NCBI GenBank assembly: GCA_031411935.1
Contig: JANOBY010000482.1
Coordinates: forward strand, 1 to 7,662
Origin: JAQGHR01 sp031411935
GTDB taxonomy: Bacteria; Planctomycetota; Planctomycetia; Isosphaerales; Isosphaeraceae
Direction of reading: 5' to 3'
Length of the DNA: 7,662 nucleotides
Below are positions 1-6,193 of this stretch, in pieces. Below the pieces are notes generated by a model. That model did not search any database. It saw only the letters and a list, made by a program, of their open reading frames with translations, and was not told the DNA's origin. The position numbers and the translations under genes were made by a program. The first letter of the stretch is position 1, and the number at the start of each line of letters is the position of its first letter.

Positions 1-691
1 CGGCCAGGAAGTCGTCCACCTCTGTGGGCGTGGGCGGAAGGCCGGTGAGGTCATAGGTCGCGCGACGGATCAGTTCGAGCTTCGTGGCGGGGCCGTTCGG
101 CTTCAGGCCCTTCGCTTCGAGCTTCGCCAGGACGAAGGCATCGACCGGGTTGAGCACCCACGACGGGTCATTCACCTTAGGAGCATCGGGCCGTTTGATC
201 GGGCGGAAGGCCCAGTGGTCGCGGTCGGAGTCCTTGATCTCGAACACGCCCTTGCGGACGCCCGAGCCTCCCGCCGCGGCGGCCGGTGCGGCGTCGGAGC
301 CGGGCCAGGGGGCGCCCATCTTGACCCACTTCCTCACGGCGTCGATCTGCGCCTCGGAGAGCTTGCCCGAGGGGGGCATCTTGGGCTCCTCGTCGTACAG
401 GAGCGCGGTGACGAGCGGGCTCTCCTCGACGTTGCCGGGCACGATCGCGGGGCCGGTGTCGCCTCCGGAGGTCATGGCCGCGAGCGAGTCCAGCCTCAGG
501 CCGCTCTTCTGCTTCTCAGGGCCGTGGCACTTGATGCAGTGGTCGGCCAGCAGGGGGCGGATCCGGGTCTCGAAGAAGCGGGCCTGCTCCTCCGTGGGCT
601 TGACCGTAGAGGGCTCCTGGGCGGAAGCGGGGATCGCTCGCGAACCGAAGAGGGCGACGATCAGCATCACCCGAAACACAAGTCGCGTCAT
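1..691 (-). CDS. PSCyt1 / DUF1549 planctomycete cytochrome c protein (N-terminal part, runs off the left edge)
   Basis: Reading the minus strand from the ATG at 691 gives 230 codons without a stop, and the frame continues past the window edge. Residues 1-24 form a signal peptide (basic start, hydrophobic core, ASA before Gln25). Residues 36-128 match the planctomycete cytochrome c domain PSCyt1: a heme-binding CIKCH at 52-56 after RPLLADH, and an MPP (Met105) that fits the distal ligand. After an Ala/Gly-rich linker (134-144), HWAFRPIKRP and LIRRATYDLTGLPPTPTEVD are the hallmark opening of PSCyt2/DUF1549. Full family members usually run several hundred residues further and end in DUF1553, often beside a DUF1501 gene, so the next genes should lie left of the window. 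A GGGAG Shine-Dalgarno sits 5 bases before the ATG. Known of the family: secreted, mainly from Planctomycetes, with a proposed redox or polysaccharide-related role that is not firmly established. Confidence 0.95.
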   Translation of the reverse strand, partial: MTRLVFRVMLIVALFGSRAIPASAQEPSTVKPTEEQARFFETRIRPLLADHCIKCHGPEKQKSGLRLDSLAAMTSGGDTGPAIVPGNVEESPLVTALLYDEEPKMPPSGKLSEAQIDAVRKWVKMGAPWPGSDAAPAAAAGGSGVRKGVFEIKDSDRDHWAFRPIKRPDAPKVNDPSWVLNPVDAFVLAKLEAKGLKPNGPATKLELIRRATYDLTGLPPTPTEVDDFLA

Positions 692-845
692 CGTGTCTCC
701 CGTGATAACTTCGAGCACGGCCAGGGGAGGGATCCCGTGCATGGGCAGGCGGGCGGGCAGGTTGGGGCATGCAATGGCCCCATTGTAACAAAACGTTGCC
801 TCGGATGCACCCAGGAATCCTCCCGCCGATCGCGTCTACGAGTCC
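692..845 (-). promoter_or_regulatory. Upstream region of the PSCyt1 gene with a possible -10 box and inverted repeat
   Basis: This 154-base gap separates the PSCyt1 start from the end of the small gene on the same strand. On the minus strand a TACAAT hexamer (plus-strand 782-787) is one base off the -10 consensus; I see no good -35 at 16-18 bases. Directly downstream is a 5-base inverted repeat, GGGGC (764-768) and GCCCC (777-781), around an 8-base AT-rich loop, which could be an operator or a structure in the 5' leader. Either would imply a leader of roughly 80 bases. This is a weak, motif-only call. Confidence 0.25.
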
Positions 846-1187
846 TCATGCGTCCGGCACGACCATCCCCAGGATCCCGTCAAGCTTCTTCCATCGACCG
901 ATGGCGAAATCGGTGACCTCATCCTCGCTTGCCGAGGCCCCTCGCGCCGTATGATTTCGATAATGGTTGCAGAACGACGTGTTGCACCGATGACGACGCC
1001 CGTGGACCGTGGTCAACGCGTCGCGGAACACGTCGATATCCCTCTCGGTGATCTCGACCCATAATAAATGGTAATGCCACAGCGCGTTGTCCACTTCGCC
1101 CGCGGTCCCTCCGTACATCCGCGGCCTCTTGTAGATCCCGGCGATGGTTCGCAGGATGATCTCCAGGATTTCGTCCGCCGTCTTCAT
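846..1187 (-). CDS. Hypothetical 113-residue protein with a RPRMYGG-x(4)-EVD motif
   Basis: The ATG at 1187 opens a 113-residue frame ending in TGA. The protein is soluble with no signal peptide. An amphipathic N-terminal helix (ADEILEIILRTIAGI) leads to IYKRPRMYGGTAGEVDNALWHYHLLWVEI at about 18-46, which has the look of a conserved core: a Arg-Pro-x-Met-Tyr-Gly-Gly turn followed by a Trp/His/Tyr-rich helix. A short stretch with two Cys and several His/Arg (RHRCNTSFCNHYRNH, about 66-80) follows, and a C-terminal WKKLDGILGM. I recall similar unnamed proteins in planctomycetes but cannot name a family or function. A weak GGGAA lies about 8 bases before the start. It reads in the same direction as the PSCyt1 gene, 154 bases ahead of it, and diverges from the hydrolase gene across an 84-base gap that must hold promoters for both. 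Confidence 0.7.
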   Translation of the reverse strand: MKTADEILEIILRTIAGIYKRPRMYGGTAGEVDNALWHYHLLWVEITERDIDVFRDALTTVHGRRHRCNTSFCNHYRNHTARGASASEDEVTDFAIGRWKKLDGILGMVVPDA

Positions 1188-1271
1188 GGGTAGAATTCCC
1201 GGGCCCGATCCTCGCCAAGGGTCGTTCGGCGAGAGCCTTTATTGTCCCGTCGCGGAGACGACCGTCAACCG

Positions 1272-2075
1272 ATGTCCATCGATCCCGAAGACCCGACCGT
1301 GCCGCTGGTCGCCCCCCCGTCGCTGCCGACGAACCTCGAAGATTTTCTCGACGTAGCAGGGCATCGTACACGGATCTTCCGCGCGGGGCAGGGGCCTCCG
1401 CTGATCCTCGTGCCGAGCGCCTTCCTGCGGGCGTCGAGCTACAAGGGCACGATCGAGGCCCTCTCGGCGGACTTCCACGTGATCGCGGCCGAGATACCGG
1501 GCTCGGGCGGGTCGGCGCGGGTGGAGAAGCCCTGGGGGTTCGACGACGGGGCCGACTGGACCGTCGCGCTGATCGCGGCCCTGGGCCTGGATCGCGCGAT
1601 CGTGCTGGGCCACTCCGACTCCGGGGGGATGGCCGCCGTGCTCGGGGCGAGGCATCCCGGGTGGCTCCGAGGCCTCGTCCTGGCCGACAGCGTGGGGGCG
1701 GAGCCGGGCGCCACCTGGTGGAAGCTGGCTCTGCGAAGGATGCGCGATGGGACGTTCGAGGAGCCCCGGCTGAACCTGCCGCTCACGCCCCACATGCTCG
1801 CAGGGCTGATCAAGCACCCGCGCAACTGGCTCGACCACGCCTTCAAGCTCGCGGCCGACACCCAGCCGCTGGAGGTCGCCCCGCAGATCGCGGTACCGAC
1901 CTTGCTCGCCTGGGGAAGGCGCGACCACACCTTCCCGCCCGAGTGCGCCGAGCGATTCCACGCCGCGATCCCCAACAGCCGGATCGCCTGGCACCCCGCC
2001 AGCCACGACTGGCTCATCACCCACCCCGCCGATTTCGCCGACGCCGTGGTTCGGTTTGCCCGGGAACTAGGTTGA
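1272..2075 (+). CDS. Alpha/beta hydrolase
   Basis: This 267-residue protein has the alpha/beta-hydrolase layout without a signal peptide, so it is probably cytoplasmic. GPPLILVPSAF (41-51) is strand 3 and the oxyanion region. IPGSGGSARVEKPWGF (75-90) is the usual loop after strand 4, and LDRAIVLGHSDSGGMAAVL (106-124) is the nucleophile elbow. The acid is probably Asp218 in GRRDHTFPPE and the base His245 in ASHDWLITHP. The elbow reads G-H-S-D-S-G-G, one residue longer than the common G-H-S-x-G-G: Ser115 (G-x-S-x-S) or Ser117 (S-x-S-x-G) could be the nucleophile, and homologues with GHSNSG favour Ser115. The substrate cannot be read from sequence; esterase, haloalkane-dehalogenase-like or C-C hydrolase roles are all open. 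The ATG at 1272 is preferred because homology begins soon after it; a GGAG lies 14 bases upstream, which is long. A TTG at 1242 in the same frame is the alternative. Confidence 0.9.
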   Translation: MSIDPEDPTVPLVAPPSLPTNLEDFLDVAGHRTRIFRAGQGPPLILVPSAFLRASSYKGTIEALSADFHVIAAEIPGSGGSARVEKPWGFDDGADWTVALIAALGLDRAIVLGHSDSGGMAAVLGARHPGWLRGLVLADSVGAEPGATWWKLALRRMRDGTFEEPRLNLPLTPHMLAGLIKHPRNWLDHAFKLAADTQPLEVAPQIAVPTLLAWGRRDHTFPPECAERFHAAIPNSRIAWHPASHDWLITHPADFADAVVRFARELG

Positions 2076-2081
2076 AGTCGT

Positions 2082-2144
2082 TCTGCGCAGAGGATGCTCG
2101 TCTTCTCTGCGTCCTCCGCGGATCTCCGCGCCCTCTGCGTGAAA
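2082..2144. repeat. Dispersed-type GC-rich repeat of CTCTGCG/CTCCGCG units
   Basis: Between the hydrolase stop and the peptidase promoter lies a run of near-repeats: CTCTGCG (2105-2111), CTCCGCG (2114-2120), CTCCGCG (2124-2130) and CTCTGCG (2133-2139), ending in TGAAA. The units start 9 to 10 bases apart. On the other strand this reads as the TTTCACGCAGAGG-type element that recurs between genes in many bacterial genomes; that recognition is from memory. An inverted CGCAGAG at 2086-2092 can pair with CTCTGCG at 2105-2111 (7-base stem, 12-base loop), and CGCGG (2117-2121) with CCGCG (2126-2130). The RNA could fold and serve as the hydrolase transcript end, although no U-tract follows. Confidence 0.6.
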
Positions 2145-2175
2145 CGAATTGATTCAGTTCTGATCCGGCGCTCGT

Positions 2176-2218
2176 TATGATCGAGCACGACGCCAGCCAG
2201 GGATCCGCAACCAAGGAG
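2176..2218 (+). promoter_or_regulatory. Putative -10 box and strong Shine-Dalgarno of the S9 peptidase gene
   Basis: TATGAT at 2176-2181 matches five of six bases of the -10 consensus. The best -35 at 17 bases is TTCAGT (2153-2158), which is poor, so the promoter is tentative. AAGGAG at 2213-2218 is a near-perfect Shine-Dalgarno 6 bases before the ATG at 2225. It settles the start there rather than at the in-frame ATG at 2177, which lies inside the -10 box and would place 16 polar residues before the signal peptide. Confidence 0.5.
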
Positions 2219-2224
2219 ATTCGC

Positions 2225-4369
2225 ATGACGAGATCGTGGAAGCTTGCCGCCGGGACGCTCGCCCTGGCGATGATCGCGAGCGCCGTGGCGCAGGCCCAGG
2301 ACCGTCTCAAGTCCATGCCGGGCTACGACCAGTATCAGTCCATGAGCCGCGAGATCCCCGGCTCCGTGAAGATGGGCTCGCTCTCCGTGACCTGGGTTGA
2401 GGACGGCAAGGCGTTCGAGTACCGCAAGGACGGCAAGACGTATCGCTACGACCTCGCCGAGAACAAGGCCACTGAGAAGCCCAGCAGTGCGCCGGCCTCC
2501 GAGACCGCTCAGCCCGTCCGCAGGGGCCGACGCGCCACTCCGATCGGCCAGGGTCCGTTCCCCGAGCGAGGCCGCCAGTTCACCCAGGCGCTCTCGCCCG
2601 ACGGCACGCTCAGGGCCCTCTATCGCGACCGTAATCTCTATCTGAGCGACCCCAAGGGCGTGATCGAGATGGCCGTGACCTCCGACGGCAACGACGCCAA
2701 CCGCGTGAAGTCCGGCACCGCCACCTGGGTCTATGGCGAGGAGCTTTACCAGACCACCGCGAGGTGGTGGTCGCCCGACAGCAAGAAGCTCGCCTTCTAC
2801 CGGTTCGACGAGTCCGCGGTCAAACCCTACTACCTCGCGCTCGACCAGACCAAGATCTCCAGCACCCTGAACGACGAACCCTACGTGAAGGTCGGCGACC
2901 CCAACCCGGTGGTCGACGTGCTGGTCTACGACCTCGCCACGAAGAAGACAGTCAAGCTCGACGTCCGCGACGGCAAGCCGTTCGACAACAGCGCCGTGGG
3001 CCACTACGTTTATGGCATCTCCTGGACGCCCGACGGCAAGGAGGTCCTCCTCCACCGCACGAACCGCAAGCAGAACATCATGGAGCTCTCCGCCGCCGAC
3101 CCCGACTCGGGCAAGCTCCGCGTGGTCGTCCGCGAGGAGTGGCCCGCGAGCTGGGTCGAGAACACCCCCACCATGAGGATGCTCAAGGACAACAAGCGGT
3201 TCCTCTGGGAGTCCGAGCGCAACGGGTTCAAGAACTATTACCTCTACAACCTCGACGGGACGCTCGTGAACCCCGTCACGCAGCACGACTTCGAGGTCGG
3301 GCCGATCGTCCGCGTGGATGAGGAGGCGGGCGTGATCGACTACATGGCCCGCAGCGGCGACAACCCCATGAAGATGCAGCTCCACCGCGTAGGGGTCGAC
3401 GGCAAGAACGACAAGCGCCTCACCGACCCCAGGCTCAACCACAGCGTGGACGTGTCGCCCGACGGCAAGCACTTCGTCGACGTGGCCCAGACCCACGACA
3501 TGCCTCCCGTGACCAAGCTCTACGACATCGACGGCAAGGAGCTCGCCACGCTCGCCGAGAGCGACACGTCCAAGTTCGACAAGCTGGGCCTGGAGAAGGT
3601 GGAGATGTTCACCTACAAGGCCGCCGACGGCACGACCGAGCTGCACGGGATGCTCCACAAGCCGTCGAACTTCGACCCGAACAAGAAGTACCCCCTGATC
3701 GTGACCGTGTACGCCGGCCCGGCCACCAACGGGGCTCGCGAGACGTTCATGACGCCCAGCGCCCTCACGGAGTACGGGTTCCTCGTGGCCTCGCTCGACT
3801 CCCGGAGCGCCGCGGGACGAGGCAAGAAGTTCCTCGACGCCATCTACGGGAAGCTCGGCGTGCCCGAGATCGACGACCAGGCCGAGGGCGTGAAGGCCCT
3901 GGGGACTCGCGCGTATGTCGATAAAAACCGCGTGGGGATCTTCGGCACGTCGTACGGAGGCACGGCGTCGGCCCTCTGCCTGCTCCGCCACCCCGACGTG
4001 TTCCAGGCCGCCTGCGCCAACTCGTCCGTGACCGACTTCCGCAACTATGACAGCATCTACGCCGAGCGTTACATGTGGATTCCCCAGGAGAACAAGGAGG
4101 GGTTCGACAAGGGCAGCGCCATGACCTACGCGAAGGACCTGAAGGGCAAGCTCATGCTCTACTACGGCACGGCCGACGACAACGTGCACCCCTCGAACAC
4201 CCTGCAACTGATCAAGGCCCTGCAAGCCGCCGGAAAGAGCTTCGAGGTCCAGGTCGGCCCCGACATGGGCCACACCGCCCTGCGCATGGACCGCATGATG
4301 GAGTTCTTCATCGAGGCCCTGGTGCTCGACAAGCCGGCCGAGAAGCCCTCGGAATCGGCGGCAAGATAA
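2225..4369 (+). CDS. Secreted S9 family peptidase, dipeptidyl peptidase IV-like
   Basis: This 714-residue serine peptidase would remove N-terminal dipeptides from oligopeptides outside the cytoplasm. Residues 1-24 are a signal peptide (basic start, Leu/Ala core, AQA cleavage site). About 25-470 is the DPP-IV N-terminal beta-propeller: SPDG/TPDG blade repeats, and WVYGEELY with Glu172-Glu173 at the place of human DPP-IV Glu205-Glu206, which bind the substrate amino terminus, followed by the typical RWWSPDSKKLAFYRFDE. About 480-714 is the S9 catalytic domain: VTVYAGP with Tyr496 (oxyanion Tyr), GTSYGG with Ser576, GTADDNVH with Asp651, and DMGHTA with His683. The family elbow is usually GWSYGG; Thr replaces Trp here. 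An Arg/Gly-rich segment at about 88-110 looks like a linker after the N-terminal part. Length is normal for the family. Pro or Ala preference at P1 is expected from family knowledge but not shown. The gene appears monocistronic, with its own promoter region and a hairpin after the stop. Confidence 0.95.
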   Translation: MTRSWKLAAGTLALAMIASAVAQAQDRLKSMPGYDQYQSMSREIPGSVKMGSLSVTWVEDGKAFEYRKDGKTYRYDLAENKATEKPSSAPASETAQPVRRGRRATPIGQGPFPERGRQFTQALSPDGTLRALYRDRNLYLSDPKGVIEMAVTSDGNDANRVKSGTATWVYGEELYQTTARWWSPDSKKLAFYRFDESAVKPYYLALDQTKISSTLNDEPYVKVGDPNPVVDVLVYDLATKKTVKLDVRDGKPFDNSAVGHYVYGISWTPDGKEVLLHRTNRKQNIMELSAADPDSGKLRVVVREEWPASWVENTPTMRMLKDNKRFLWESERNGFKNYYLYNLDGTLVNPVTQHDFEVGPIVRVDEEAGVIDYMARSGDNPMKMQLHRVGVDGKNDKRLTDPRLNHSVDVSPDGKHFVDVAQTHDMPPVTKLYDIDGKELATLAESDTSKFDKLGLEKVEMFTYKAADGTTELHGMLHKPSNFDPNKKYPLIVTVYAGPATNGARETFMTPSALTEYGFLVASLDSRSAAGRGKKFLDAIYGKLGVPEIDDQAEGVKALGTRAYVDKNRVGIFGTSYGGTASALCLLRHPDVFQAACANSSVTDFRNYDSIYAERYMWIPQENKEGFDKGSAMTYAKDLKGKLMLYYGTADDNVHPSNTLQLIKALQAAGKSFEVQVGPDMGHTALRMDRMMEFFIEALVLDKPAEKPSESAAR

Positions 4370-4387
4370 TTTGTCGCCCGCCTACCC

Positions 4388-4415
4388 GTCGGGAGGGCTG
4401 CACGGCCCGCCCGAC
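4388..4415 (+). terminator. GC-rich hairpin after the S9 peptidase gene
   Basis: GTCGGGAGGGC (4388-4398) pairs with GCCCGCCCGAC (4405-4415) through an 11-base stem with one mismatch and a 6-base loop. It begins 19 bases after the peptidase stop codon. No U-tract follows, so if it ends transcription it would be an atypical hairpin-only terminator. The position between two convergent genes supports this reading. Confidence 0.4.
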
Positions 4416-4530
4416 CCTGGTCCCAGGCCGACATCGTCTTGAACGCGAGGGCGAGGCCGTTGAAGCCGAAGGAGCCCACGCCCCACCCTTGTTCCCATGC
4501 ACCGCCCTGGGACGAGGATCTGGCCGCCAA

Positions 4531-4556
4531 CGATCGAGTCACGTGCTGCTCGATCG
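4531..4556 (-). terminator. Perfect 8-base inverted repeat at the end of the small membrane protein gene
   Basis: CGATCGAG (4531-4538) and CTCGATCG (4549-4556) are perfect inverted repeats around a 10-base loop that contains the TGA stop (4539-4541) of the minus-strand gene. CGATCGAGT also recurs directly 20 bases apart. It could end or protect the minus-strand transcript. No U-tract is present in either direction, so the role is uncertain. Confidence 0.3.
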
Positions 4557-4907
4557 AGTGACACGTCGCATAGCTTCCTTGCCTGCCATGCCACGATGAT
4601 ACTCATAGGATTCTTCGGCTTGCCGCAAGTCCTTCTCAGCGTCTTCCCTCAGCTTGGAAATCGGCTGGGGTAACGTCTGGCACACCTGGCAGTTAGCTTT
4701 TGTAGCTCCATGACGGCTGTGAACATCAAGAAACTGGAGATGAAATCGAAGTTCCATGCACCTTCGTGCCCATTTCGCGGCTTCAAGGGCGTTCCGTCTC
4801 TGGTAAGGGAACTCGCCCTGTCGCCAAACCGAGGCGAGATACGCCAAAAGGAGAGCGACCACGGCGACGATGATTAAAAGCCACCGCAACCGCAGAGTTA
4901 TTTTCAT
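4539..4907 (-). CDS. Small single-span membrane protein of planctomycete type, with CxxC
   Basis: This 122-residue protein starts at the ATG at 4907 with a strong GAGGAGAG Shine-Dalgarno (4915-4922) 7 bases upstream, which makes it a real gene despite its size. MKITLRLRWLLIIVAVVALLLAYLA gives a basic N-terminus and one membrane helix (about 9-27) or an uncleaved signal anchor. The rest would lie outside the cytoplasm or periplasmically. It holds Cys50 and a C-x-x-C pair (Cys73, Cys76), then a charged helix at about 83-105 (SKLREDAEKDLRQAEESYEYHRGM). The basic lead plus VVALLLA helix and the late YHRxM motif resemble a large set of unnamed small planctomycete proteins; this is recalled, not searched. 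Its GC content is clearly lower than that of the neighbouring genes. No function can be given; metal or disulfide chemistry by the CxxC is a guess. Confidence 0.8.
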   Translation of the reverse strand: MKITLRLRWLLIIVAVVALLLAYLASVWRQGEFPYQRRNALEAAKWARRCMELRFHLQFLDVHSRHGATKANCQVCQTLPQPISKLREDAEKDLRQAEESYEYHRGMAGKEAMRRVTRSSST

Positions 4908-5281
4908 CTATAGACTCTCCTCTGCTGTGCTCAACAGTTGCGACATCATAAGATGCGATGACGACCACCATTTGGTTTACAACGAATGTAAACGAAGATG
5001 GAGTGCGTGTGGATGAGCGAGGTCGATCGCGCGATGAAAGAGGCTGGATTTGATCTGCAAAAACAATTGCGAAGGTAGCGATTGAGTAGCCCTGGGTGGA
5101 ATTCATCAATGTTGTCATATCGCCACTCCAGCGAAGATATCGCCTAACACCATCACCTGTAGCTGTCCAGGCCACATTAGGGCCTGGAGTAGGCACGGGA
5201 ATGGTGCCGTTTCCTATACCAATCGGTCGGACGGGCCCTGCCGCCCGTCCGGCCAGGATTCCAGCCCGATGAGGGGAGGGC
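4908..5281. other. 374-base lower-GC gap between divergent genes; no convincing gene
   Basis: This is the divergent upstream region of the 122-residue gene (minus) and of the coupled membrane pair (plus). Base composition is near 50 percent GC on the left and rises at the right end. On the minus strand a TATGAT (plus-strand 4945-4950) could be the -10 of the 122-residue gene, with no -35 visible. A minus-strand frame stays open across the whole gap but has no good start and runs 125 bases into the well-supported 122-residue gene. A plus-strand frame from about 5085 to 5271 (VEFINVVISPLQRRYRLTPS and onward) lacks a start with a Shine-Dalgarno. I cannot assign either; they may be chance or worn coding remnants. 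Confidence 0.5.
5166..5254 (+). promoter_or_regulatory. Three consecutive stem-loops ahead of the coupled membrane genes
   Basis: Three hairpins follow each other: TCCAGGCC (5166-5173) with GGCCTGGA (5181-5188), perfect, 7-base loop; GGCAC (5192-5196) with GTGCC (5204-5208), 7-base loop; and GGTCGGACGGGC (5225-5236) with GCCCGTCCGGCC (5243-5254), 12 pairs including one G-U, 6-base loop. The last ends 27 bases before the start codon of the first membrane gene. It could be a terminator for transcription entering from the left or a structured 5' leader. No U-tract follows any stem. I recognise no riboswitch class. Confidence 0.45.
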
Positions 5282-6193
5282 GTGGTGTTCGATCCCCAAT
5301 CTCTCTCCGCCGAGACGTGGTATCTCCCGATCGTGGTCCTTCTGGGGCTCGCGATCGCCGCGTCCGGCCGGTCGTTCGCCCTGGCGCGACGGAGCCGGAT
5401 CGCGGGCAAGCCGCTGTCGGCCGCCGGGTGGGTGGGCCTCCTGTTCGAATCGGTGACGATGTCCGCCGGGGTCTTCGTGGCGTGGGGAGTCCTCTCGATG
5501 GGCTTCTTCGCGCTCGTCGTGATGTTCACCTCGGGGCGGAACGGGAAGAACAACTCGCAGGCGGAGTTGTGGCTCCGCGTGGCGATCGGCGCGGCCCTGG
5601 GCGCCTTCCCCCTGTATGCGGCCAGGCAACGCTGGTGGCGGTCGCGAGGGATCGATCGCCGGCTTTCCGATTCTCCTCCCCGGAGCCGCCTTGCGGACCT
5701 TCCTCGCTTCCGCCCCACGTTGCAGAGGCTCATGGCGGCGGTCGCCTGCGCGGGGGTGGCGTTCGCCGTCTCTCGCGAGAGCCTCGTCCTCGGCCTCATG
5801 GTCGGGGCGACACTCCTGCTCGCGGCCTATCGAGCGTTCACGATCGCCGACCGCTGCCGCGCCGGGGGCAAGCCGCTCACGACCGTGGACGCGCTGGGCG
5901 TCTTCCTGGGCTCGATCCCGGTTGGCGCCATCATCACAACGTTCTCGGCACTCATCGGCTTTGCCGCATGCGTCGCCTGTTCCGTCCTCGTCGGACTCGG
6001 CGCGATGCCGGACTCCTTCCTCCTGACGGCCCTCCTCGCGGTCGCCGTCAGCCTCGCGGCCGCCGGCCAGATCGCGCCTTCCTGGTGGCCTTCGGAGTGG
6101 GCCGACCTGCATCTGGGAATCGGCAAGCCGCCCCGAAAGGTCTTCCCCGCGAGCGAGGACGACCTCCCGCCCGACGGACATTCCCACCCATGA
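5282..6193 (+). CDS. Multi-span membrane protein with duplicated R-x-R-x-x-G-x-PL motif (unknown function)
   Basis: This 303-residue protein has about seven to nine predicted membrane stretches (near 13-29, 48-82, 98-113, 148-184, 203-240 and 245-262). It contains an internal duplication: RSRIAGKPLSAAGWVGLLFESV (37-58) resembles DRCRAGGKPLTTVDALGVFLGS (190-211), each a short polar loop followed by a helix. The second half opens with FRPTLQRLM (143-151), a planctomycete-style lead into a helix, and ends in WWPSEWADL (268-276) and a hydrophilic tail. I do not recognise a named family. The start is GTG: 5282 has GAGG 7 bases before it, while the next codon (GTG 5285) has GGAGGG 4 bases before it, so either is possible. 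The stop overlaps the start of the next gene (ATGA at 6190-6193), which implies translational coupling with its paralogue. Confidence 0.8.
   Translation: MVFDPQSLSAETWYLPIVVLLGLAIAASGRSFALARRSRIAGKPLSAAGWVGLLFESVTMSAGVFVAWGVLSMGFFALVVMFTSGRNGKNNSQAELWLRVAIGAALGAFPLYAARQRWWRSRGIDRRLSDSPPRSRLADLPRFRPTLQRLMAAVACAGVAFAVSRESLVLGLMVGATLLLAAYRAFTIADRCRAGGKPLTTVDALGVFLGSIPVGAIITTFSALIGFAACVACSVLVGLGAMPDSFLLTALLAVAVSLAAAGQIAPSWWPSEWADLHLGIGKPPRKVFPASEDDLPPDGHSHP

Noticed and set aside
1242..1271. TTG at 1242 as the hydrolase start
   Set aside because: It adds ten residues (MSRRGDDRQP) before the ATG with no clear Shine-Dalgarno; the ATG at 1272 is the simpler choice, though not proven.
1439..4273. 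A 944-codon open frame on the minus strand across the hydrolase and peptidase genes
   Set aside because: Over the peptidase its codons lie exactly opposite the sense codons, so it stays open simply because the peptidase there uses no TTA, CTA or TCA codons, as expected at high GC. Its product is Val/Gly/His/Leu-rich low-complexity sequence and runs through the intergenic repeat.
4370..4538. Possible coding remnant (minus frame with GVGSFGFNGLALAFKTMSAW) between the convergent genes
   Set aside because: It reads like protein, but I can connect it to no family, it lacks a start of its own, and the stretch also holds the terminator-like hairpins.
4983..5078. Short plus-strand frame with MSEVDRAMKEAGFDLQKQLR
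   Set aside because: It has about 26 codons with no Shine-Dalgarno, an upstream in-frame stop and no recognised family; probably chance.
4783..5250. Minus-strand open frame reading GNGTIPVPTPGPNVAWTATG and onward through the gap
   Set aside because: It looks protein-like in places, but it has no clear start, overlaps the well-supported 122-residue gene by 125 bases in another frame, and matches nothing I know.
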